Assembly: GCF_001183545.1 (NCBI RefSeq)
Contig: NZ_KQ236688.1
Location: 2,385,149 to 2,449,148 of the forward strand
DNA length: 64,000 bases
Source: Cellvibrio sp. pealriver
GTDB taxonomy: Bacteria; Pseudomonadota; Gammaproteobacteria; Pseudomonadales; Cellvibrionaceae
Direction: 5' to 3'
Below, in pieces: positions 54,299-62,286 of the stretch. Numbering within the stretch: the stretch's first letter is position 1; each line of letters begins with the position of its first letter. The translations under genes were made by a program, and so were the position numbers. The notes under the pieces are model-generated. The model saw only the letters and a list, made by a program, of their open reading frames with translations. It did no database searches and was not told the DNA's origin.

Positions 54299-55555
54299 TT
54301 ATTGATAACCTTTCGGGAATGGATCGGGTTCGATCAGGTCTTTGGTCTCGAACACTACGTCATACTGACCGTCGCTACGTGCGTGGCCGATGCGGGTTTT
54401 TGACCAGAGGTGATGGTTCGGGTGAACTTTTACGTAGCCTTCCGGCGCGGTAGTCAGCTCAATACCGGGTGATGCTGCGCGCACTTTATCGATATCAAAT
54501 GAACCGGCTTTTTCCACTGCGGCTTTCCACAACCAAGGGCCAAGGTAAGCAGCTTGGGTTACGTCACCGATCACGATGTCTTGACCGTATTTCGCTTTAA
54601 AGTCAGCCACAAACTTTTTGTTGTTGTCGTTCGGCAAGCTTTGGAAATATTTCATCGCCGCGTAAGCACCCACCATGTTCTCACCGCCGATACCAAGAAT
54701 TTCGTCTTCGGTTACCGAGATGGTCAACACCAGTGGTTTCTCTTTGGTCATATCAATACCGGCCGCTTTTAATTGCTTGTAGAAGGCAACGTTAGAACCA
54801 CCTACGACAATTGCGTAAATCACATCCGGTTTTTTCAATTTGATTTTGTTGATCACCGAGTTAAATTGCGTGTGACCCAGTGGATAATATTCTTCGCCAA
54901 CCACACTCAAGCCCAACTTCTCAATGTGCTTGCGTGCAATTTTGTTAGAGGTGCGCGGCCAAATGTAATCTGAACCGAGCAAGTAGAAAGACTTGGCACC
55001 TTTGGTTTTGGTTACCCAATCAATACCCGCAATAATTTGTTGCGTTGCTTCCTGACCGGTGTAAATCACGTTGGGTGATTGTTCCAAACCTTCATAGAAG
55101 GTTGGGTAGTAGAGCATGCCGTTGTATTGCTCAAAAATCGGCAATACCGCTTTGCGCGATGCCGAAGTCCAGCAACCGAACACTGCGGCAACTTTATCGT
55201 TCACCAATAGTTTTTTGGATTTCTCTGCAAAGGTTGGCCAGTCGGATGCGCCGTCTTCCTGAATGTATTCAATCTTACGACCGAGCACACCGCCCATCGC
55301 ATTGATTTGGTCAATCGCTAATTTTTCTGCTTGCACAGAACCGGTTTCACTGATGGCCATAGTGCCGGTCACCGAGTGCAAGATCCCCACTTTTACGGTG
55401 GTATCCGTCACCGCCAAACCGGTGGTGTTAACTTCGGCTGCCTGCGCACTGCCAATCGCCAATGAGGCGGCAAGTGCGAGTAACCCTTTTTTCCAACGGC
55501 TGGCCGCTTTTAACGGCTCGCCCAATTGCAACGTGCTGCGCATGGTCATGTTCAT
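54299..55555 (-). CDS. urtA: Urea/short-amide ABC transporter substrate-binding protein UrtA
   Basis: UrtA captures urea or a short amide in the periplasm for UrtBC. The 418-residue protein has a signal peptide (cut after AQA near residue 40) and a type I periplasmic fold with VKVGILHSVTGTMAISETG, GASDWPTFAEKSKKLL, AVFGCWTSASRKAVLP and YLLGSDYIWPRTSNKIA. It is closest to UrtA and to the amide-binding FmdD/AmiC group; no urease gene is in the window, while formamidase is, so formamide or another amide may be the substrate. ATG 55555 has GAGGAAACACC before it and is preferred over an upstream start at 55588. Confidence 0.92.
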   Translation of the reverse strand: MNMTMRSTLQLGEPLKAASRWKKGLLALAASLAIGSAQAAEVNTTGLAVTDTTVKVGILHSVTGTMAISETGSVQAEKLAIDQINAMGGVLGRKIEYIQEDGASDWPTFAEKSKKLLVNDKVAAVFGCWTSASRKAVLPIFEQYNGMLYYPTFYEGLEQSPNVIYTGQEATQQIIAGIDWVTKTKGAKSFYLLGSDYIWPRTSNKIARKHIEKLGLSVVGEEYYPLGHTQFNSVINKIKLKKPDVIYAIVVGGSNVAFYKQLKAAGIDMTKEKPLVLTISVTEDEILGIGGENMVGAYAAMKYFQSLPNDNNKKFVADFKAKYGQDIVIGDVTQAAYLGPWLWKAAVEKAGSFDIDKVRAASPGIELTTAPEGYVKVHPNHHLWSKTRIGHARSDGQYDVVFETKDLIEPDPFPKGYQ

Positions 55556-55961
55556 GGTGTTTCCTCTAGTCATTAACAAACAAGTCATTAGCGAATTTTG
55601 TTTAACGAAACAGTTTTGGTACGACGTGTTACCTGCAAGAACGCCAGTTCACGCTTCACAATCTAGGCGGGGGAGCACTTTCAAACCATTCGATAAATGA
55701 CACAGACCACTACGTCATTTGACGCATGGCAGTAGCAGGCAAGTTGGTACAGCAATTGAGTAAGGATTGTGTGCTGGTATTGAAAGGCCGCCATTACGGC
55801 GATAAACCGATACACAGCAAAAAAATTGCACCAAGAGGGAAAGGTTTACGGCGGGGATGCACACAAATAAAGCGCGCAACATAAGCGCTATAACATTTAC
55901 CACTCACTGACTTTTCACAACGAGACGTTCCCGGATGAACAGATTGTTTAACGGGTAAAGC
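55556..55961. promoter_or_regulatory. Divergent regulatory region between urtA and the permease-kinase gene
   Basis: These 406 bases hold the divergent promoters of urtA and the hybrid kinase and no convincing gene. They contain the operator-like sequence at 55687-55729. I searched for a sigma-54 (-24/-12) site and found only one with wrong spacing. Confidence 0.5.
55687..55729. promoter_or_regulatory. Probable operator upstream of urtA, shared with fmdA
   Basis: This 43-base stretch matches the one before fmdA (43902-43944) at 31 of 43 positions without gaps. AAATGAC and GTCATTT (55694-55700 with 55714-55720) form an inverted repeat, and ACTACG followed by ATTTGACG is shared with fmdA. It lies about 130-175 bases before the urtA ATG. 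Confidence 0.7.
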
Positions 55962-58900
55962 ATGACGGCCAAGCAGCATATATTTCGTGTGCGACGCAAT
56001 TACAACCAGTGGGTTGCCAACCAAACACTGGAAGACTATGCGTTGCGTTTCACCGCCAAACGCGCGCGGCGCTGGTCGGCTGCGCGCGTGGCGACCACCG
56101 CATTGGGTGCAATTTCATTTCTTGCACTGGAAGCGATTGGCGGTGCCATCACCTTGCATTACGGTTTTAATAACGCCGTCGCGGCAATTATGGCGGTGAG
56201 CGCGATTATTTTTCTCACTGCAATCCCGATTAGTTATTACGCTGCAAAATACGGCGTCGATATTGACCTGTTAACACGCGGTGCCGGTTTTGGTTACATC
56301 GGCTCCACCATCACTTCGTTAATTTACGCCTCCTTCACATTTATTTTTTTCGCGTTAGAAGCAGCCATTATGGCGATGGCGCTGGATTTGCTGTTTGGAA
56401 TTCCGCTCGCCTGGGGTTATTTAATTAGTTCGATTGTGATTATTCCACTGGTCACACACGGCATTACCTTTATCAGCCGCTTTCAATTGTGGAGCCAGCC
56501 GCTGTGGATCATTCTGCAATTACTGCCGTTTATTTTTATTATTTACGCCGATGCCAGCGCAGTGGAAAGTTGGACAGCATTTTCAGGCAGCCTTGAACAA
56601 TCCACCGCAACGACAGGCGTTAATGTTTTGCTATTCGGCGCGGCATCGGCGGTGATTTTTTCATTGATCGCGCAAATTGGTGAGCAAGTCGATTTTTTGC
56701 GCTTTTTACCTGCACCGAAAAACACCACTAACGCGCGCCTGCGTTGGTGGGCAGCGTTAATTGCCGGTGGACCGGGGTGGATTGTGATTGGCGCTATCAA
56801 AATTCTCGCCGGTTCTTTTCTTGCGGTGCTCACATTGAACCACGGCATCAGTCTTGAAGAAGCGGCTGACCCAACACGCATGTATATGGTGGCATTCAGT
56901 TATATCGCCAGCTCGCCGGAAGTGGCGCTGTCTGTTGCGGGCATTTTTGTGATTTTGAGCCAGCTCAAAATTAATGTCACCAATGCGTATGCCGGCTCAA
57001 TCGCCTGGTCCAATTTTTTCTCGCGTTTGACCCACAGCCACCCTGGCCGTGTGGTCTGGTTAGTGTTCAATGTGGCGATTGCATTATTGTTGATGGAACT
57101 CGGTGTGTATCGCGCGCTGGAACAAACACTGGGATTTTACGGCATAGTGGCCGTTGCCTGGTTGGGTTCTTTAGTCGCGGATTTGGTGATCAACAAACCG
57201 CTCGGCCTCAGCCCGAAACATATCGAATTCAAACGCGCCCACTTGTACGATATTAATCCGGTCGGTGTTGGCTCCATGCTGATTGCATCGGTGCTGGGTA
57301 TTATTTGCCACACCGGTATTTTAGGTGCTGTGCCGCAAGCGCTTTCCCATTTTATTGCACTTGCGCTCGCACTTGTTTGCGCACCATTAATCGCCTTTGT
57401 GACCCGTGGGCGTTATTACCTCGCACGCCCGATTGTGAATGTCACGGAAGACGCTGAAACGATTGATGGCGCGCATGCAACAGTTTCTTGCTGCATCTGC
57501 GAGCATAAATTTGAAACTGAAGACATGACCCACTGCCCTGCTTACGCAGGTCATATTTGTTCGCTTTGCTGTTCACTGGATGCCCGCTGTCAGGACTACT
57601 GCAAACCCGGTGCAAATTATTCCACCCAGCTCAGCGATTTCTTTAAAGGTTTTTTACCAAAATCCATCACCGCCAATATCAATTCCCGCGTTGGGCATTT
57701 TGTCGTTCTGGTGCTATTTATTAATGGCCTCTCGGCAATTTTACTGTCGCTTATTTATTTTCAAACCCCTATCGATGCACCGGAAACCGCTGCACTGCTG
57801 GAAGCAACATTGTGGAAAGTATTTTTTCTGCTGGTGATTATTACCGGCGTGGTGAGTTGGTTATTTGTGTTGGCACATGAAAGCCGCGTGGTCGCACAGG
57901 AAGAATCACAACGACAAACACGGTTATTGATGGAAGAAATAGATGCGCATGAGCGCACCGACCGCGCACTGCAAACCGCAAAAGAAGAAGCAGAAGCGGC
58001 CAACCAAGCCAAGAGCCGTTACCTCACCGGCATCAGCCATGAATTGCGCTCGCCTTTAAACGCCGTTCTGGGCTATGCGCAATTATTGGAAAAAGACCCC
58101 AGCATGCCCGCACATCGCAAAGATGCACTGGGCGTGATTCGCCGCAGTGGCGAACACCTTGCGGATTTAATTGAAGGCTTGTTGGATATTTCCAAAATTG
58201 AAGCAGGGCGATTGGATTTGCATCAGGATCAAGTGCGCATCGCAGTATTAATGGAGCAGTTGGTTCACATGTTCCGTTTGCAAGCCGAAGCCAAAGGTTT
58301 GCAATTTGTGTATGAATGCAAAGACCGCTTGCCTGAATTTGTGCGTACCGATGAAAAACGTTTGCGCCAGATTTTAATTAATTTGTTATCCAACGCGATT
58401 AAATATACCGAAAAAGGCAGCGTCATTTTTAAATTGCGCTACCGCAGCCAGGTGGCGGAATTTACCATTACCGATACCGGCGAAGGCATTGCACCGGAAA
58501 ATATCGAACGGATTTTTCGCCCGTTCGAACGCGTGCGCCGCGCAGGTTCTACCGCAACCGGAACTGGACTGGGGCTTACAATTACACGCTTACTCAGTGA
58601 AATTATGGGCGGCGACATTGCTGTCAGCAGCACTGTCGGGCAAGGCAGCACTTTTAAAGCGAGCTTGATGCTCGCCAGCATTACTAAACCGCACACGGAA
58701 TCTGTTACACCGCCCGTGCAAACCATTTACGGTTACAAAGGCAATGTCAAACGCTTGATGCTGGTCGATGATGAAACCTCTCACCGCCAATTGATGCGCG
58801 CGATGCTATCCCCGCTCGGGTTTGACATTATTGATATCGACAACCCCTTGCAAGCACTTGACCGCCTCACACAGGAAATTGACCAAGGTAACTGCCCGGA

Positions 58901-59429
58901 TTTAATCATGCTGGACGTTTCCATGCCCGGCATGAATGGCTGGCAACTGGCAAAACAATTGCGTGAAGCGGGATATCGCGAACCCATCATTATGGTGTCT
59001 GCCGACGCGAGTGAAGGTAAGGATTTACCCTCGAATCATCCGGCTGACATCGCACCACTGCACGATGCTTATGTTATTAAACCGGTGCGAATCAATTTAT
59101 TGCTGGATCATATTGGGCGCTTGTTAAATTTGGTCTGGTGTTACGAAAAAAGCGAACCAGAAATAAATGCACCCTCGTCGTTAATGGGCATCGCTCATTT
59201 GATTACTGCAATGGAATTACCGGATGAACACCACCTGGATGATCTGGCTCACTTTGCCTCCATCGGGCACAAAAAAGGCTTGCAAGATAAAATCCGAGAA
59301 TTGGAAGAAGCCAATGCCGCACACCCATTATTTTTGCAGGAACTTAAACACTTAACAGCCAGCTTCCAGTTTGAAAAAATTTTAACGCTGATCGACACCG
59401 ACGTAGCAGAAAACGTACTTGATAAATAA
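55962..59429 (+). CDS. Hybrid histidine kinase fused to an NCS1-type permease and a cysteine cluster
   Basis: This 1155-residue protein joins a transporter to a sensor kinase. Residues 1-480 form about 12 membrane helices resembling NCS1 purine/cytosine or allantoin permeases (ARRWSAARVATTALGAISFL, TRGAGFGYIGSTITSLIYAS, LKINVTNAYAGSIAWSNFFS). Residues 510-547 hold nine cysteines (510, 511, 513, 525, 533, 536, 537, 543, 547), likely a zinc or Fe-S site. Two more helices (577-600, 619-639) and a coiled coil lead to HisKA (His693 in GISHELRSPLNAV), HATPase (NLLSNAIKYTEKG, DTGEGIAPEN, GTGLGLTI), a receiver (Asp985 in LIMLDVSMPGMNGW) and a C-terminal helical region. It is divergent from urtA and just before a LuxR-type regulator, so it probably senses a nitrogen compound. 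Confidence 0.9.
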   Translation: MTAKQHIFRVRRNYNQWVANQTLEDYALRFTAKRARRWSAARVATTALGAISFLALEAIGGAITLHYGFNNAVAAIMAVSAIIFLTAIPISYYAAKYGVDIDLLTRGAGFGYIGSTITSLIYASFTFIFFALEAAIMAMALDLLFGIPLAWGYLISSIVIIPLVTHGITFISRFQLWSQPLWIILQLLPFIFIIYADASAVESWTAFSGSLEQSTATTGVNVLLFGAASAVIFSLIAQIGEQVDFLRFLPAPKNTTNARLRWWAALIAGGPGWIVIGAIKILAGSFLAVLTLNHGISLEEAADPTRMYMVAFSYIASSPEVALSVAGIFVILSQLKINVTNAYAGSIAWSNFFSRLTHSHPGRVVWLVFNVAIALLLMELGVYRALEQTLGFYGIVAVAWLGSLVADLVINKPLGLSPKHIEFKRAHLYDINPVGVGSMLIASVLGIICHTGILGAVPQALSHFIALALALVCAPLIAFVTRGRYYLARPIVNVTEDAETIDGAHATVSCCICEHKFETEDMTHCPAYAGHICSLCCSLDARCQDYCKPGANYSTQLSDFFKGFLPKSITANINSRVGHFVVLVLFINGLSAILLSLIYFQTPIDAPETAALLEATLWKVFFLLVIITGVVSWLFVLAHESRVVAQEESQRQTRLLMEEIDAHERTDRALQTAKEEAEAANQAKSRYLTGISHELRSPLNAVLGYAQLLEKDPSMPAHRKDALGVIRRSGEHLADLIEGLLDISKIEAGRLDLHQDQVRIAVLMEQLVHMFRLQAEAKGLQFVYECKDRLPEFVRTDEKRLRQILINLLSNAIKYTEKGSVIFKLRYRSQVAEFTITDTGEGIAPENIERIFRPFERVRRAGSTATGTGLGLTITRLLSEIMGGDIAVSSTVGQGSTFKASLMLASITKPHTESVTPPVQTIYGYKGNVKRLMLVDDETSHRQLMRAMLSPLGFDIIDIDNPLQALDRLTQEIDQGNCPDLIMLDVSMPGMNGWQLAKQLREAGYREPIIMVSADASEGKDLPSNHPADIAPLHDAYVIKPVRINLLLDHIGRLLNLVWCYEKSEPEINAPSSLMGIAHLITAMELPDEHHLDDLAHFASIGHKKGLQDKIRELEEANAAHPLFLQELKHLTASFQFEKILTLIDTDVAENVLDK

Positions 59430-59484
59430 CAACATGACTTTATTTTTAGAGTGAACTTTATTTTTATACCAAGAGTTGCCGACC

Positions 59485-60402
59485 ATGAATTCAAAAACGC
59501 AAACCTCTATCGTATTGGTAGTAGATGACGCTATCGACAGCATTCATATGCTTAACGATGTATTGGAAGAAGCACATTTTACGGTGCTGGTGGCACTGGA
59601 GGGAGCACAAGCGTTGACCATCACTAAAAATATCCGCCCGGATATTATTTTGCTCGATGCCATCATGCCGAATATGGATGGCTTTGAAACCTGTCGGCAA
59701 TTAAAGCTGAACCCACAGCTTGCCGATGTACCGATTATTTTTATGACCGGTCTGAGCGATACCGAACACGTAGTCATGGGGTTAAATGCTGGCGGCGTTG
59801 ACTATGTCACCAAACCGATTAACCCCGACGAATTAATTGCGCGTATGCGTGTGCACCTCGCTAACGCGCGCATCACCCAAAGTGCACGCGCTGCATTGGA
59901 TACCGCCGGGCAATATTTATTTACCATCGACTTACAAGGGCAATTGGTGTGGGCAACACCGCAGGTTTATCAGTTGCTTGATGGCGCTGGCGCAACGGCC
60001 GATTCCATTGCACTTACTCACACTATTAGTCAACAACTGCGCGAGTGGATCAGCCACAAGCCTGAAACCGGCCGCCAGTTGCCATTGCAACAGGTTGCGC
60101 AAGAACTCAGCGTAGAAATGCTCAATTTAATCGATGGTAAAGAATATTTATTGCGCCTGACCAATCCCCATAAACCCGCCGAGGATACGCAATCGCTCAA
60201 ACAACAATTTTCCGTTACCGGACGCGAGGCCGATGTATTGTTGTGGATCGCCAATGGTAAAACCAATCGTGAAATTGGCCAGATTCTGGAAATGAGTCCG
60301 CGCACGGTGAATAAACATTTGGAGCAGATATTTAAAAAATTAGGCGTTGAAAACCGGACATCTGCTGCGGCGGTGGCTATCAAATGCCTATCGCGCGCCT
60401 GA
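59485..60402 (+). CDS. LuxR-family response regulator
   Basis: This 305-residue regulator has an N-terminal receiver (Asp58 in IILLDAIMPNMDGFE, Asp14/15 in VVDD, and Lys in YVTKPINPDEL), a middle region of about 90 residues resembling a small PAS-like sensor fold (YLFTIDLQGQLVWATPQVYQ), and a C-terminal LuxR HTH (about 240-300) with TGREADVLLWIANGKTNREI and SPRTVNKHLEQIFKKLG. ATG 59485 is chosen over the TTG at 59476. It lies 55 bases after the hybrid kinase and is almost certainly its partner; likely targets are the shared sites before urtA and fmdA. Confidence 0.92.
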   Translation: MNSKTQTSIVLVVDDAIDSIHMLNDVLEEAHFTVLVALEGAQALTITKNIRPDIILLDAIMPNMDGFETCRQLKLNPQLADVPIIFMTGLSDTEHVVMGLNAGGVDYVTKPINPDELIARMRVHLANARITQSARAALDTAGQYLFTIDLQGQLVWATPQVYQLLDGAGATADSIALTHTISQQLREWISHKPETGRQLPLQQVAQELSVEMLNLIDGKEYLLRLTNPHKPAEDTQSLKQQFSVTGREADVLLWIANGKTNREIGQILEMSPRTVNKHLEQIFKKLGVENRTSAAAVAIKCLSRA

Positions 60403-60532
60403 GCCAAACCCTGCATACGCAGTGAGTTACAAACCGCTACATATTTTACGCGAAATGGTATTGCCCAAGGTGAGGTCAAGCGCTATCGTGCGCGCGTTTT
60501 TATGACAACCATGTTGTTCAGGAGAGTTAATC

Positions 60533-61432
60533 ATGGGATTGTTTGTACTCGCTATCTTTGTGCTTTGCGCTTATTACGTACAAAATCGCGGTGTCGTCCA
60601 GCACGATACTATCACCCGCAAGATCACCGACCACGCCAATTTGCTCGCCCCCATCAACTGCCTTTTTTATGCATTTTCCCGTGATAAAGCATCGGCTTAC
60701 GTGGCGGTAGAAAAATTTCCGGAATTAAAAATCCTGCAAGAAAACTGGCAGGTCATCCGCGATGAAGCCATCAGCCTGAACAATGAGGCGCACATTAAAG
60801 CCTCTACTGATTTGGATGACTTGGGCTTCAACTCGTTTTTTCGCACCGGCTGGAAACGCTTTTACCTCAAATGGTACGGCGCTAACCTGAAATCGGCCGA
60901 GCAATTGTGCCCCAAAACCCTGGCATTGCTGAACCAATTGCCCTCGGTGAAAGGTGCTATGTTTACCATGCTGCCGCCAGGTTCGCGCTTGGGAAAACAC
61001 CGCGATCCTTACGCGGGTTCATTGCGCTACCACCTGGGGTTGGTCACGCCCAATTCAGACGATTGCTATATTTCTGTGGATGGTCAGGATTACTCCTGGC
61101 GCGATGGTGAAGCGGTGATGTTTGATGAAACCTATATCCATCACGCCGAAAACAAAACCGACCAAAACCGGATTATTTTATTTTTGGATGTAAAGCGCCC
61201 GGTGAGTTTTTTTCTGGTCGATTTTATCAACGAAGTGTTTTCCCGCATTGTGGTCGCAGCGTCTGCAACCAAAAATATCAAAGGCGATAAAGTCGGCTTT
61301 CTCAACCGTATCTTCAGTGTGGTGCACCGTATCAGTTTGATCGGCAAAAAGATCAAAGCGTTTAACCGCCCACTGTACAAAGCATTGCAATACGGCATTT
61401 ACATCGGGCTGATTTACTGGATTTTCTTCTAG
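60533..61432 (+). CDS. lpxO: Lipid A 2-hydroxylase LpxO (aspartyl/asparaginyl beta-hydroxylase family)
   Basis: LpxO adds a 2-hydroxyl to a lipid A acyl chain using Fe(II) and 2-oxoglutarate, on the cytoplasmic side of the inner membrane. The 299-residue protein has an N-terminal hydrophobic segment (LFVLAIFVLCAYYVQ), the hydroxylase domain with GKHRDPYAGSLRYHLGLVTP (iron His and 2-OG Arg) and FDETYIHHAEN (second His), and a hydrophobic C-terminus (YGIYIGLIYWIFF). AGGAGA lies before the ATG. It is a stand-alone gene; related proteins act on other substrates, but membrane anchoring and length favour LpxO. Confidence 0.87.
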   Translation: MGLFVLAIFVLCAYYVQNRGVVQHDTITRKITDHANLLAPINCLFYAFSRDKASAYVAVEKFPELKILQENWQVIRDEAISLNNEAHIKASTDLDDLGFNSFFRTGWKRFYLKWYGANLKSAEQLCPKTLALLNQLPSVKGAMFTMLPPGSRLGKHRDPYAGSLRYHLGLVTPNSDDCYISVDGQDYSWRDGEAVMFDETYIHHAENKTDQNRIILFLDVKRPVSFFLVDFINEVFSRIVVAASATKNIKGDKVGFLNRIFSVVHRISLIGKKIKAFNRPLYKALQYGIYIGLIYWIFF

Positions 61433-61496
61433 TCCCATCGCCTTTCAAGAAGTAATTGCCAGGCCCGCCTGGCAATTACACAGCCGCAAGCCCCGA

Positions 61497-61958
61497 TTAA
61501 AAGTGGATCTTCATTAAAGTCGCGTTGCCGCCACGGTAGTTTTCGTGTGCAATAAACTCCCAACCCAAGCCCTCATAAAACCGCTGTTGGTCAGGCGTGA
61601 ATAAATAGAGCGGGCTAATACCCTGAATGCGTGCCTCTTCCATCACCTTTTTGACCAAGGCTGCACCTACCCCGCGCTTACGGTAATCCGGATTGACGAA
61701 CACGCTTGCCAGCCAGGGCGATAGCTCCGGGTGGCTATCCATATCGCTCTCAACCAACGCGGCGGTGCCCATCAATGAGTTGCCATCTACCGCGATGTAC
61801 ATTGCTGGAATTTTGGCACCAGACAAATAGCGCTTCATTCGTTCAATGCGAGTTTCCACCGTGCCGCCCGGGTTTAAATAGCCCCATTCAGCATGGTGCC
61901 AGGCAGCGATTTGAGGAATGTGCTCCGGTGCTTCAGCCAGATTAATAATGTTCATCAT
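61497..61958 (-). CDS. GNAT-family N-acetyltransferase
   Basis: A single-domain 153-residue acetyltransferase. The acetyl-CoA loop is VFVNPDYRKRGVGAALVKKV (R-x-x-G-x-G/A pattern), followed by PLYLFTPDQQRFYEGLGWEF, the usual beta-5/helix-4 region. The N-terminal AAWHHAEWGYLNPGGT is common in small GNATs of unknown substrate. It faces lpxO, with which it shares a 64-base gap. The substrate cannot be named. Confidence 0.88.
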   Translation of the reverse strand: MMNIINLAEAPEHIPQIAAWHHAEWGYLNPGGTVETRIERMKRYLSGAKIPAMYIAVDGNSLMGTAALVESDMDSHPELSPWLASVFVNPDYRKRGVGAALVKKVMEEARIQGISPLYLFTPDQQRFYEGLGWEFIAHENYRGGNATLMKIHF

Positions 61959-62286
61959 GTCTCTATTCCAGGTAGTCTAAAAAGGTAACCAGTCAGGTAG
62001 TTCCATTCTCGATTTTGGTCAGTTACGGCTTAGTGCATAAGCCAATTTTTTCTCAGGCTTATTTCTTATTTAAAGGAGTTTCACTCTTAATATTCCATAA
62101 AGTGAACCCTCCCATGTTGGCACCTATTTTAACTTGGGACGACTTCCCACCTCCCACGCCAGTAACGTGGCACCGCGACATTGCCAGATACTCAAACCCA
62201 TTACAGTCAGGCAATGACGACGCCAAGAATAATATTCGCGCTTCAAGACTCACTATCAATAACGCTAACGATAAAAGGACAGTCCC
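61959..62286. promoter_or_regulatory. Intergenic region upstream of the second GH81 gene
   Basis: These 328 bases separate divergent genes. Small frames here have no ribosome site or family match. No strong promoter hexamers, operator or hairpin stands out. Confidence 0.35.

Noticed and set aside
55724..55745. Possible sigma-54 promoter (GG...GC) before the permease-kinase gene
   Set aside because: The GG and GC are nine bases apart instead of ten and the flanking consensus is poor.
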